From: Cyclobacteriaceae bacterium
GTDB taxonomy: Bacteria > Bacteroidota > Bacteroidia > Cytophagales > Cyclobacteriaceae
DNA length: 54,742 nt
Direction: 5' to 3'
Assembly (NCBI GenBank): GCA_025055435.1
Contig: JANWWN010000015.1
Location: 1 to 54,742, forward strand
Part shown: positions 1 through 8,789 of the stretch, in pieces
Position numbering within the stretch: position 1 is the first letter of the stretch
Layout: every line of letters begins with the position of its first letter
Translations under genes and position numbers: made by a program
Notes under the pieces: model-generated
What the model saw: the letters and a program-made list of their open reading frames with translations, nothing else
Told to the model about the DNA's origin: nothing
Databases searched by the model: none

Positions 1-1
1 G

Positions 2-886
2 AAAAGACTGCTAACATTTGCATTTGCCTGCTTCATTCTTTCTGGATATGCACAAATTCAAACGCCGGCCGCCAGCCCCGCCGGCACGGTAAGCTCGGTA
101 GTGGGCCTTACCGACATCAGCATAAAGTATTCACGCCCGAAAATGAAGGGCCGGAAAATTTTTGGCTCCGGCTCTGATTTTCTCGTTCCTTATGGCCAGT
201 TATGGCGTACGGGTGCGAATGCCGGTACAGTTATTACGTTCTCAGATGATGTTAAAGTAGAAGGTCAGGATGTGAAAAAAGGTGAATATTTGCTGCTGAC
301 CATCCCCGACGCCAACCAATGGACAGTAATTCTTTACAGCGACCCTTCAATCGGAGGGAACACAGCAAACTACAAACAGGAGAAAGATGCGGCACGCTTT
401 ACCGTAAAACCTGTTCGTCTGGCAGAACCTGTGCAGACTTTCACCATGAGCATTACCGATATAGCCGACGATAACACCAGTGCAAACATTGAGCTGGCTT
501 GGGAAAACACTGCGGTGCGTTTTAAGGTAGCTGTAGATTACGATAGTAAGGTAATGAAGGCGATCGAAGCAGGAACCCGCGTAAACCCGGCTAACTACAT
601 TGCAGCCGCCAATTACTATTTTGAACACAAAAAAGATTTAAACAAAGCGCTGGAATGGATAACACTGGGTATTGAAAATGGCAACCGTGAAGCATTCTGG
701 AACATCCATACCAAGGCAAAAATTCAACATGCCTTGGGCGATTACAAAGGTGCCCTGGCCACAGCCCAGCAATCGCTGGAGCTTGCCAAAAAAGCAAATA
801 ACGATTTTGGCTACATTAAGCTCAATGAGGAGCTGATTGCAAAAATCAATGCCGAAATGCCTAAAACACCATCTAAAAAGAAATAA
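2..886 (+). CDS. DUF2911 secreted protein, 5' end beyond window
   Basis: The reading frame is open from base 2. It begins with a hydrophobic stretch ending in GYAQ, which is a signal peptide, so the true start lies just left of the window and the GTG at 101 is internal. Next comes a DUF2911 domain: the tract SRPKMKGRKIFG, then PYGQLWRTGAN and a W-TVILYSD strand. About 95 C-terminal residues are helical and TPR-like, with the repeated pattern A..YY...KDLNKALEW. DUF2911 has no established function. Export to the periplasm or beyond is inferred from the signal peptide. A paralogue lies at 28344 without the helical tail. Confidence 0.88.
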   Translation, partial: KRLLTFAFACFILSGYAQIQTPAASPAGTVSSVVGLTDISIKYSRPKMKGRKIFGSGSDFLVPYGQLWRTGANAGTVITFSDDVKVEGQDVKKGEYLLLTIPDANQWTVILYSDPSIGGNTANYKQEKDAARFTVKPVRLAEPVQTFTMSITDIADDNTSANIELAWENTAVRFKVAVDYDSKVMKAIEAGTRVNPANYIAAANYYFEHKKDLNKALEWITLGIENGNREAFWNIHTKAKIQHALGDYKGALATAQQSLELAKKANNDFGYIKLNEELIAKINAEMPKTPSKKK

Positions 887-903
887 CTAACCAGTTGATC
901 ATT

Positions 904-2691
904 TCATAAAGGCCGGCTTCGTCCGGCCTTTTGTCTTAAATTAATCAACCACTGAAACAACAACCCAAAAAGAACAACGCCTGCGCAACCGATCATATTA
1001 TATAACAGAAAGGCAATGTTGGTATATGTATAACAAAATAACACCAGCAGCTCGGCACAAATCGCAGCAAAGAAAACTGCAGTACCTTTTACATACCTGA
1101 TGAAAAAAGCCGTTATAAAAACACCCAGAATCGTTCCGTAAAAAAGTGAACCAATGATATTTACAAACTGAATGAGATTTTCGGCAAACGAGGCAAAAAT
1201 TGCGAAGGTAACCGCCAGACCTGTCCATAATACGGAGAAGCCCTTCGATGCCAGCAAATAGTTACGTGCCGACGCATCTTTAACCAAAAGCCTTCTGTAA
1301 ATATCCACAGTTGTAGCCGAGGTCAAAGCACTGAGCTCTCCTGCCACAGATGACATGGCAGCAAGAAACATGACGGCAAGAAGCAACCCGATTATACCAT
1401 GTGGCAGATGATTCAGTACGAAGTTCAGAAAAATGTAATCACGGTCCTGAACCTTAGCTTTTGGAAATGCCCGTTGAATTTCATCCCGCACTTCCTGGCG
1501 CAATCTTTTTTCAAGAGCTTCGTACCTGCGAACCTCGGTTCGACTTGCGGATATTAACTTTTCATCGTTTTCCTCAATGGCATATGCCAGCCGGTTTACT
1601 GCATTTTGTTTCAGGCTATAAAGGGAGTCGTAACGCTTTTCAATTTTCAAAAGCCTTTCTTCAGATGCAGTTTTCAGTGCGCGTTGATACAGCACCTGAT
1701 TGTGGTAAACAGGAGGCTGGTGAAACAAGTAGAATACAAAAACCAATACACCAATAAACAGAATAATGAACTGCATGGGAATTTTAAGCAGTCCGTTAAA
1801 TATCAGGCCCAGGCGACTCTCCGTCAGATTTTTCCCGCCCAGGTATCTCCCTACCTGCGACTGATCGGTGCCGAAATAGGAAAGAAACAAAAACACACTG
1901 GCAATGAGTCCGCTCCAGATGTTAAAGCGGTCTTCCATAACCAAATCCACTTTTTGAAGCCACGTGAGCTGATCAACCGATGCCACACCGGCAGGCAGGT
2001 GCTGATCGGCATCGGCCGGAAGGAAATTAATCATATTAAGTTTGCCCAGATGTCCGGCAACCCTCACGGTATCGATAAAATCCAGTTGGTCAGGCAATAA
2101 AGAATAAGCAATTACCCCGGCCAACAGCATACCGCACATAACAATAGTAAGCTGTAGTCGCTGCGTTAAACTTACCGCACGCGAACCACCCGATACGCTG
2201 TAAATCATTACCAGCGTCCCGATTAACAGCGTGGCCGCTTCAACGGGCCAGTGTAAAACCGTAGAAAGTATAAGCGATGGAGCAAATATGGTGATGCCAG
2301 CCGACAGGCCCCTCAGTAACAGAAACAGGAAAGCAGTTAACGCCCTGGTTTTTAAATCAAAGCGCTGCTCCAGGTATTCGTATGCGGTAAGTACATTCAG
2401 TTTGTAGTACACCGGAACAAAAAAGGCTGAGATGATGATCATGGCCAGCGGCAGACCAAAGTAGAACTGAATAAAACGCATGCCGTCTTCGATGGCCTGA
2501 CCCGGAGTTGATAAAAAGGTAATGGCACTGGCCTGCGTTGCCATAATTGATATGCCAATCATCCACCATTTTAACGTGCCGTCACCTCGCAGATAAACTT
2601 CCATCGAGCGGCTGCCGCGGGTTTTTATAACACCATATATTACAATGGCCGCAAGCGTAAAAAATAAAACCAACCAGTCGAGTGCATTCAT
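904..2691 (-). CDS. Sodium:solute symporter (SSS family)
   Basis: Predicted 595-residue inner-membrane transporter with many hydrophobic helices. The SSS-family core is visible near the N-terminus: W-MIGISIMATQASAITFLS, then TPGQA and a YEYLEQRF motif. The frame stays open upstream to 2871, but the ATG at 2691 is preferred. It begins MNALDWLVLFF, directly at the first membrane helix, and overlaps the stop of the small ORF upstream as ATGA. Between late membrane helices there is a soluble, highly charged insert of about 90 residues (KTASEERLLKIEKRYD onward), probably coiled coil. The substrate is unknown. Co-transcription with a PIG-L deacetylase suggests a sugar or sugar-like product, which is inference. 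Confidence 0.92.
   Translation of the reverse strand: MNALDWLVLFFTLAAIVIYGVIKTRGSRSMEVYLRGDGTLKWWMIGISIMATQASAITFLSTPGQAIEDGMRFIQFYFGLPLAMIIISAFFVPVYYKLNVLTAYEYLEQRFDLKTRALTAFLFLLLRGLSAGITIFAPSLILSTVLHWPVEAATLLIGTLVMIYSVSGGSRAVSLTQRLQLTIVMCGMLLAGVIAYSLLPDQLDFIDTVRVAGHLGKLNMINFLPADADQHLPAGVASVDQLTWLQKVDLVMEDRFNIWSGLIASVFLFLSYFGTDQSQVGRYLGGKNLTESRLGLIFNGLLKIPMQFIILFIGVLVFVFYLFHQPPVYHNQVLYQRALKTASEERLLKIEKRYDSLYSLKQNAVNRLAYAIEENDEKLISASRTEVRRYEALEKRLRQEVRDEIQRAFPKAKVQDRDYIFLNFVLNHLPHGIIGLLLAVMFLAAMSSVAGELSALTSATTVDIYRRLLVKDASARNYLLASKGFSVLWTGLAVTFAIFASFAENLIQFVNIIGSLFYGTILGVFITAFFIRYVKGTAVFFAAICAELLVLFCYTYTNIAFLLYNMIGCAGVVLFGLLFQWLINLRQKAGRSRPL
908..931. terminator. Bidirectional hairpin between convergent genes
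   Basis: A 9-bp perfect stem (AAAGGCCGG / CCGGCCTTT) encloses a 6-nt loop. T-rich sequence follows on the plus side and an A-rich stem base allows termination of the opposite strand. It sits between the convergent DUF2911 gene and the symporter gene, overlapping the last symporter codons. Confidence 0.7.
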
Positions 2692-2825
2692 GCAAACAAT
2701 CGGGTGAGTAAAAAATAAAACAGGAGCTGAAGCGCCAGCGTCACCATCAGAAAAATATACCATCCCCGCCACGATGAAAAAACAGGCGGCTTTTCCGGAA
2801 AATTGTTTTGGGAAGATGTACTCAC
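2688..2825 (-). CDS. 45-residue single-pass membrane peptide
   Basis: A GTG-started frame of 45 codons plus stop fits exactly between the PIG-L gene and the symporter. Its GTG overlaps the PIG-L stop (GTGA) and its TGA overlaps the symporter ATG (ATGA), which is classic translational coupling. The peptide has a polar N-terminal half with KPPVFSSWRGWY, then one hydrophobic helix (about residues 23-40) and a short RLFA tail. By the positive-inside rule the orientation is unclear. I do not recognise a family. A role as a small accessory subunit of the symporter, or in coupling deacetylase to transporter, is inference from position only. Confidence 0.72.
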   Translation of the reverse strand: MSTSSQNNFPEKPPVFSSWRGWYIFLMVTLALQLLFYFLLTRLFA

Positions 2826-5353
2826 TTTGTTTTTTTCTTTCGCTTATTCGGCTGGACGGAAGGCGGCTCAACCAAAGGTGTTTCAGAATTTAACGGCTTA
2901 CCCAGAGAGACCAGGTTAGCAAACAACCGGTATGCACCCGGAACACCCTCGGGGAGCTGACGGAAAAATGACAAACCCGTGTACACAAAGTAACCTTTTC
3001 CGTAAGCCGCAACCAACAGACTTCCGTTTTTAGGCGATTCGCCCTTGTCGTTCATCGATAACGGCGCCTCAAACCGACTGTCCCATGAACCCGGAAAATA
3101 CAGGCCGCGTTCCTGCACCCACCCTGAAAAATCTTCTGTGGTAATTTTATTCGGAAAGTTCAACACCGGATGTTGAGGCAGCAAAATACGCACCTCGGCA
3201 TCTTCCTCAGTTACGCGATCGCGGCTGAGTGAGATTGGATAGGGAGAAAATCGGTCGGTTTCCAGATCGGCAGTGGTATTGTATTGCATTACCAATGTGC
3301 CACCGTTATGCACATAATCCAGCAATTCGCCCATCAAAAATCCAATTCGCTCGTTGGTGTTTACTGCACGCACACCGATAACAACAGCATCCAGCGTCTT
3401 CAGGTTATCTTTGTTTACTTCTTCGTTGCGCATCTCCCAGACTTCATACCCCATGTTGCGTAAGGCAGCGGGTATATCATCACCTGCACCACGTATATAG
3501 CCGATGCGCCGTCCTTCTTTCTTCAGGTCAATTCGCACAACTTTCAGCGCTGCCGGTGGCATAAGGGTTTGAATTGGAATGTGATCATACGCAATGGTTT
3601 TTACCGAAAGGTTATTGCTTGTATTACCAATTTGCGCAATGGCACGCAACGTACCTACTGATGGAATAGATGGAGGGTAAACGATAAATGTTTTAACCTG
3701 CTCCTCGCCTGCTGCTTTTAACTCGAAGGGCTGCTCTTCCGGTTCACAGCGCCAACCAGATGGCAACTCCAGGCGCAACCTTCCCGGCTGATTAACCGCA
3801 CTTACCGTTTTAAGGATAACGTGAATTTGCCTGGCCTCTTCGGATGGAAAAACAACTGTACCGTTCGGCAGATTAACAAAAACCTGAGGGGTAACCTCAA
3901 CAGGGCGATAAATTTCTCCTTTAACCGGATCCGTCCACTTAAACTGCACCGGAACTTCCAGCTCCAGAGGTTCGCCCAACACATTAAAAACCATCAGGAT
4001 TTGCAAAGCCGGATCATTTTTCGGTTTACCAATCAAGCCAACATCGGATACGCTAAACAACCCCTGTTCATGCGGTTCGCGAAGCCAGTACGGTGATGAA
4101 TAATCGGTTCGGACTACCAAACTGCGGGATTTAAATAGCAGGGCCTCATTATTTTCCAGACTTCGATTTAACGATGTATCCACGCGGATGCCCTGACCGC
4201 GAAGTGTGAGGAGCTGCACACGTGCCGGAGAGCGGTTAATGATTTCGAAATTCAGCTCTGCCCGGTCGCCCGGAGAAATCCAGTAACGTGAAGCAGTAAC
4301 TTCAGCGAACAGTCCGATGCAATCACGAATAAGTTCGTTTACTTCTTTAATTTTTCGTTGCTTCCAAACGCCCTCTTCAACCTGAAGTATGGCCTTTCTA
4401 ATTGATAGCAGATGCGGAACAATCTGATAGGGTAATTCCGGATTAAAATCGCGCATGGCTTTTTCAACCAGCGGAATAACTTTTTCACCACCTTTTACAC
4501 GTGTCCACGTAGTGTTTACCCCATCAAATATGTCTTTCTCAGCCGGTTTACCTTTTGCCAATTCGAAAAATTCGTTTGCATTTCCTCTTCGGCCGGGCGA
4601 CCCGAAACCCTGACTTTTATGCTGGCTGCGACTAACGGCCGCTATCTCGGCATACGACTGACCCAGCAGGGTGTTGTACCCACCTACATTGATAACCATC
4701 ACGCCAGGCGTCTGCTCATTCACGGTGTTGTTAAAAAATCTTCCGGTATTTAAATAGATTCGTACCGGCTGCCAGGGCTTCATCAACTTAAGTTGTTCAG
4801 GATAGGAAGAGCCGGAACCCGACAAATCAAAAGCTTCAAGCGACAACACGGCCGATGCCGTATGATGCCCGTGCCCGGCTCGTTCGTTGGGCGGAAAGCG
4901 ATTAATAACTACATCGGGTTGGAACTGCCGGAATATGCGCACCACATCACCCAATATTTCATTCTTACCCCAAATCGACAGTGTTTCGTTTACGTTTTTG
5001 GAAAATCCAAAATCATTGGCACGGGTGAAGAACTGTTCACCACCGTCAATTTTACGTGCCGCCAGAAGCTCTTCCGTTCGGATTAATCCCAGCTCATCGC
5101 GTATTTCCGGGCCAATCAGATTTTGTCCACCGTCTCCGCGTGTCAGCGAAAGATAAGCCGTTGTGGCCAGTCTTTCGTTGGCCAGCCAGGCGATAACCCG
5201 TGTGTTCTCGTCATCGGGGTGTGCTGCCACATAGAGCACCGAGCCCAGGAAGTTGAGTTTTTTTAACTTCAATAAAATTTGTGAAGCATGGGGTTGTTTA
5301 TACTGGGCCCAGGCATGAACCGATATGAATAGAAAAATGATCAGTAATCGCAT
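2822..5353 (-). CDS. Secreted PIG-L/LmbE-family deacetylase
   Basis: The 843-residue form starts at the ATG at 5353, which opens directly on a signal peptide (MRLLIIFLFISVHAWAQ). An upstream in-frame ATG at 5380 would add nine residues ahead of the signal and is less likely. The PIG-L zinc site is visible: AHPDDE near residue 45 and GHGHH about 120 residues later. The middle of the protein looks like beta-sandwich domains. The C-terminal part (IGYIRGAGDDIPAALRNMGY onward, then GGTLVMQYNTT) resembles the Rossmann-like GATase/ThuA-type fold seen in long bacterial PIG-L proteins. The family removes N-acyl groups from sugars such as N-acetylglucosamine derivatives. The exact substrate is unknown. 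Confidence 0.9.
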   Translation of the reverse strand: MRLLIIFLFISVHAWAQYKQPHASQILLKLKKLNFLGSVLYVAAHPDDENTRVIAWLANERLATTAYLSLTRGDGGQNLIGPEIRDELGLIRTEELLAARKIDGGEQFFTRANDFGFSKNVNETLSIWGKNEILGDVVRIFRQFQPDVVINRFPPNERAGHGHHTASAVLSLEAFDLSGSGSSYPEQLKLMKPWQPVRIYLNTGRFFNNTVNEQTPGVMVINVGGYNTLLGQSYAEIAAVSRSQHKSQGFGSPGRRGNANEFFELAKGKPAEKDIFDGVNTTWTRVKGGEKVIPLVEKAMRDFNPELPYQIVPHLLSIRKAILQVEEGVWKQRKIKEVNELIRDCIGLFAEVTASRYWISPGDRAELNFEIINRSPARVQLLTLRGQGIRVDTSLNRSLENNEALLFKSRSLVVRTDYSSPYWLREPHEQGLFSVSDVGLIGKPKNDPALQILMVFNVLGEPLELEVPVQFKWTDPVKGEIYRPVEVTPQVFVNLPNGTVVFPSEEARQIHVILKTVSAVNQPGRLRLELPSGWRCEPEEQPFELKAAGEEQVKTFIVYPPSIPSVGTLRAIAQIGNTSNNLSVKTIAYDHIPIQTLMPPAALKVVRIDLKKEGRRIGYIRGAGDDIPAALRNMGYEVWEMRNEEVNKDNLKTLDAVVIGVRAVNTNERIGFLMGELLDYVHNGGTLVMQYNTTADLETDRFSPYPISLSRDRVTEEDAEVRILLPQHPVLNFPNKITTEDFSGWVQERGLYFPGSWDSRFEAPLSMNDKGESPKNGSLLVAAYGKGYFVYTGLSFFRQLPEGVPGAYRLFANLVSLGKPLNSETPLVEPPSVQPNKRKKKTK

Positions 5354-5397
5354 GTTGAACGCAACTTTGCAAAAGCGCAATTAACAAAATACCCTTG

Positions 5398-5410
5398 TAC
5401 GTTTTACGTA
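5398..5410. promoter_or_regulatory. Inverted repeat upstream of the PIG-L operon
   Basis: TACGT-TTT-ACGTA is a perfect 5-bp inverted repeat with a 3-nt spacer. It lies about 45 bases upstream of the PIG-L start, in a 103-base intergenic gap. It could be an operator. No regulator is identified nearby and the repeat is short enough to be chance. Confidence 0.25.
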
Positions 5411-5456
5411 TACTTACACCAAAGCAGACAACAGCTGACGGGTGGTTTGTGGATGT

Positions 5457-5936
5457 TTAAATTCTGCCCCGCTTCACTCCATTAACCAGATAATCGCCTG
5501 ACTCGGTAAAAAATATCACGATCCGGCTAACCGGCTTTTTATCTTCGTTAAATAAAGTAATTACATATTCATGGTCAGCGGTGCGGTCTTTGATATCATC
5601 GGTAAATCCCAAATCAAGTTTCACTTCTTTATTTAGTTCGGCTTTTTTATTCATGAACCCCTTCCCTCCTTTAGCCACGGAAAACCTCACCTCCATAGGT
5701 TCCAGATGGGTAAAGGTTAGGTAGAGATATAAGTATGGTAGCGGTGTTGTTGCCGTCCGCTTCTGATATTCAGCCAGCGTTTCCAATACCTTAACCTGTT
5801 CAGCATCGGCAGGGGGACGACTCTTAAACTCCAGTTGAACGCGCAATGAAAAGTGCTCTTCCTTCTTATATGGAATATCCTGGGCGTAAATTTGCGCCAC
5901 ACCAAAAGTCAGAAAAATGACAAACCGCAACGGCAT
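5457..5936 (-). CDS. Secreted protein of unknown function, 159 aa
   Basis: The frame is open to 6086, but the ATG at 5936 starts directly with a signal peptide (MPLRFVIFLTFGVAQIYAQ), so that start is chosen. The mature part has alternating beta-strand-like segments (LPYLYLYLTFTHLEPMEVRF, then HEYVITLFNEDKKPVSRIVIFF). This suggests a single compact beta domain, perhaps Ig-like. I do not recognise a named family. Its 5' end overlaps the 5' end of the divergent nuclease gene by about 20 bases. Its likely location is the periplasm or outer envelope. Confidence 0.75.
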   Translation of the reverse strand: MPLRFVIFLTFGVAQIYAQDIPYKKEEHFSLRVQLEFKSRPPADAEQVKVLETLAEYQKRTATTPLPYLYLYLTFTHLEPMEVRFSVAKGGKGFMNKKAELNKEVKLDLGFTDDIKDRTADHEYVITLFNEDKKPVSRIVIFFTESGDYLVNGVKRGRI

Positions 5937-6744
5937 CCTGACCAATCTACGGAAAAAAATTCTTTCACACATACCAACCATTTTTCTTTTCGCCCTCGCA
6001 GCCGTTACCACCTGTTCTCCCGGCCGGTATGCGCAAATAAGCGCAACCTCTAATCTCCCATTGGAATGGCCGGAGCTGCAAGACAATTATAATTTAGTGA
6101 CGCACAAGGGCTTTGCCCTGGCTTTCGATACAGCACACCGGCAGGCCCGGTGGGTGGCCTATGTGCTGAGGGCCGAACGAACATCGGAAAAGGAACCAAG
6201 AACTAACCGTTTTTATCCGGACCCCGATCTCCCGGGCCGCACAGCCACAGATTCCGATTACCGCAAATCCGGATACGACCGCGGGCATCTCGCTCCGGCA
6301 GCGGACATGAACTGGTCGGCCGAAACCCTGAAAGAATCTTTTTACTACAGCAATGTCAGTCCGCAAAAGCCTGAGTTTAACCGCGGCATTTGGAAAAAGC
6401 TGGAAAGCCGGGTGCGGACATGGGCCCAACAGGATTCTGTTTTGTATGTTGTAACCGGCCCGGTGCTTCATGACTCTTTGCCGCGAATGGGCAATTCAAG
6501 GGTTTCGGTGCCGGCATATTTTTATAAATCCATCATGGTTTATAAACCCGGAATCAAAAAAGCCATTGCATTTATTATGCGTAACGAAAGCTCTGCTCAA
6601 AACATTGAAGCCTTTGCCGTTTCGGTGGATAGCCTGGAACGATTCACAGGATTAAATTTTTTCCCGTCATTACCCGACAAAGAAGAAGAGCAAATTGAAA
6701 AATCCGTTTGCCTGCCGTGCTGGAATTTAAAGCGCTTGGATTAA
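5917..6744 (+). CDS. DNA/RNA non-specific endonuclease (NUC1 family)
   Basis: A 275-residue protein of the Serratia-nuclease type. The signature YDRGHLAPAADM carries the catalytic His (about residue 124). It is followed by SNVSPQKPEFNRGIW, whose second Asn ligates magnesium in this family, and then VLYVVTGPVL. An N-terminal hydrophobic segment (IPTIFLFALAAV) suggests export. It may act in nucleic-acid scavenging outside the cytoplasm. The ATG at 5917 lies inside the opposite-strand coding region of the divergent gene. No better start is visible between it and the signal segment. Confidence 0.92.
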   Translation: MTNRNGILTNLRKKILSHIPTIFLFALAAVTTCSPGRYAQISATSNLPLEWPELQDNYNLVTHKGFALAFDTAHRQARWVAYVLRAERTSEKEPRTNRFYPDPDLPGRTATDSDYRKSGYDRGHLAPAADMNWSAETLKESFYYSNVSPQKPEFNRGIWKKLESRVRTWAQQDSVLYVVTGPVLHDSLPRMGNSRVSVPAYFYKSIMVYKPGIKKAIAFIMRNESSAQNIEAFAVSVDSLERFTGLNFFPSLPDKEEEQIEKSVCLPCWNLKRLD

Positions 6745-6794
6745 CAAAACCGATTAAGTAACTATCGAATAAGATGGAAAGGGCGAAATCCGGT

Positions 6795-8690
6795 ATGAGA
6801 AAATTAATTATTGACATCTGCTTTTGTATTCCGCTCTTCCTCTCCGCACAACCCGGATTAGATCAGGACGAAAATGCAACGCAGCCAACTGTTAGTGAGA
6901 TTAAAAACCACATCGAAACGGCAGAGAAACACCTGGCCAACCAACCTGAGAAATCGCTTGAGCACATTAACCATGCAATAAACCTTTCGCGACAAATTTC
7001 CGATTCACACCATGAATCCCTCGCGCTTGTTGTTTTGGCTCAATATAACTTCAGACTTGGCGATTACGCTCAGGCCGTGGAAAGTGCCATGGAAGCTCTG
7101 ATAAAAGCCAGTGAAAATAATGATACCCTTGCCCTGGCAAAGTCGCACCGGGTTTTAGGGCTTATCTACACCCTGGGGTTTAAACAATACGACAAAGCAC
7201 TTGGGCATCAGTTAAAAGCTTTCGAACTCTTTAAGACCCTGAATGACCCAACAAGCATTGCAGCTTTTTGCGGAAACATAACCTGGATTTACGCCATTAC
7301 CGGTGAAAAGCTTAACGAAGCCCATCGCCTAGCCGACCGGGGCATACAGCTTTCGGACTCATTACACAATAACCAGCTACTGAGCTACAATCATAATTCT
7401 AAAGGCCTGTTATACAAAGCGCAGCAACAGTTCGATTCAGCGTTATATCACTTTGAAAAATCGAACCAGGCAGCAAGGGCAGCTCAGGACCTGGCCGTGC
7501 TGGCATACAACCGACAACTCATGGGCGAGGTTGCGTTGCAGAAGGGAAATATCCGACAGGCGCTGGAATGGCTTAACGAAGCGGCGGCCCTTAGTTCAAA
7601 ACTTAAACTGCGTGAAGTACTCAAGGAAAGCCATAAAAGCATGGCACAGGCACATTTGAGCATGGGCGACTTTAAAAGAGCCTATCAGCACTTTGTCAGG
7701 TTTACCGAGCTCAAGGACTCGCTGTTAAACTGGGAAACCACCCAACGCGCTATACTGGTAAACCGGCAGGCGGAAGAAGAACGACAGAAAAAACAACTCG
7801 CAGCCCTTGAACAATCGGCCCGGCAGGCTCAGCGGGAGCAACTGATTATATCTGTGTTCTTTGCTATTGTGTTTATTTTGATGAGCATGGTGCTGATGCT
7901 GGTTTTACGCAACAACCGCCTTAGGAAATTAACCAACGAAGCACTGGAGGAAAAAAACAGACAAATTGAAGAACAGAATAAAAAATTACTTGAGTCATCA
8001 AATCTGCGGGATAAGCTGTTCTCCATCATCAGTCATGACCTGCGGAGCCCGTTGGTAAGTTTGCGCGGCTTGTTGGGCTTACTGCAAAAAAGCCAGATAA
8101 CCGAAGAGGAGTTTAAAATGTTTGCACCGAAAATTAACCAGTTACTTACCGGCATGAACGAAACCCTGGAAAACCTGCTGGGCTGGGGGCAGTCGCAATT
8201 GGGTATCATGTCGTTTCAGCCTGTGCGATTGAGACCTCATGATCTGGTCAACAAGGTTTTCGACTTATTTACCGATATGGCCCGTTCAAAAAATATTGCG
8301 TTGATCAATACAATCGATCAGCAGTTGGAAATTAATTATGATAAAAATTTACTGGAGCTGACTTTACGAAACCTTATTCATAACGGTATTAAGTTTAGCC
8401 ATTCAGGAGGCGAGGTAATTGTGCGGGAAAGACCATTAAATTCAGGTTACGTATTGGAAGTCGCGGACAAAGGAGTAGGCATGAATGCACGACAGAAGGA
8501 AGAAGTTCTATCCGGCACAGCCGGAAGCAACCGGGGCACCCAGGGCGAAAAAGGTACGGGATTGGGCCTGCGGTTGTGCAACGAACTGCTGGTTAGGTGC
8601 GGAGGATACCTTGAGATAGAAAGCGAGGAAGGCCAGGGATCGGTTTTTCGCGTTGTTTTGAAAGATGCGGTAGCTGTTTCGAATTTTTAA
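6795..8690 (+). CDS. TPR-containing sensor histidine kinase
   Basis: 631 residues from the ATG at 6795, chosen because it opens on the signal peptide MRKLIIDICFCIPLFLSAQ; an in-frame ATG at 6774 also exists. Order: signal peptide, several TPR repeats (about residues 40-330, presumably periplasmic), one transmembrane helix (LIISVFFAIVFILMSMV) and a coiled-coil linker. A HisKA domain follows with ISHDLRSP, its phospho-acceptor His near residue 414. Last is a HATPase domain with the N-box NLIHNGIKFS, then DKGVGM and GTGLGL. No response regulator gene is adjacent, so its partner is unknown. Confidence 0.93.
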   Translation: MRKLIIDICFCIPLFLSAQPGLDQDENATQPTVSEIKNHIETAEKHLANQPEKSLEHINHAINLSRQISDSHHESLALVVLAQYNFRLGDYAQAVESAMEALIKASENNDTLALAKSHRVLGLIYTLGFKQYDKALGHQLKAFELFKTLNDPTSIAAFCGNITWIYAITGEKLNEAHRLADRGIQLSDSLHNNQLLSYNHNSKGLLYKAQQQFDSALYHFEKSNQAARAAQDLAVLAYNRQLMGEVALQKGNIRQALEWLNEAAALSSKLKLREVLKESHKSMAQAHLSMGDFKRAYQHFVRFTELKDSLLNWETTQRAILVNRQAEEERQKKQLAALEQSARQAQREQLIISVFFAIVFILMSMVLMLVLRNNRLRKLTNEALEEKNRQIEEQNKKLLESSNLRDKLFSIISHDLRSPLVSLRGLLGLLQKSQITEEEFKMFAPKINQLLTGMNETLENLLGWGQSQLGIMSFQPVRLRPHDLVNKVFDLFTDMARSKNIALINTIDQQLEINYDKNLLELTLRNLIHNGIKFSHSGGEVIVRERPLNSGYVLEVADKGVGMNARQKEEVLSGTAGSNRGTQGEKGTGLGLRLCNELLVRCGGYLEIESEEGQGSVFRVVLKDAVAVSNF

Positions 8691-8789
8691 GGCAGGCGGA
8701 ATAGCCTGGAACTTCTGATTCTCACAATAATTTTTTTCGAGTTACTTAATACCTGTCACCTAAACTTGAATCCCACTACATGCCGTTGC

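Noticed and set aside
101-103. GTG as the start of the first DUF2911 gene
   Set aside because: The frame stays open to base 2 and encodes a signal peptide upstream, so the gene begins outside the window.
1606-2100. 164-codon open frame opposite the symporter
   Set aside because: Antisense shadow within a conserved membrane protein.
2692-2871. N-terminal extension of the symporter to 2871
   Set aside because: The extra residues lie within the small coupled ORF and the end of the PIG-L gene in another frame, and the first helix begins at the ATG at 2691.
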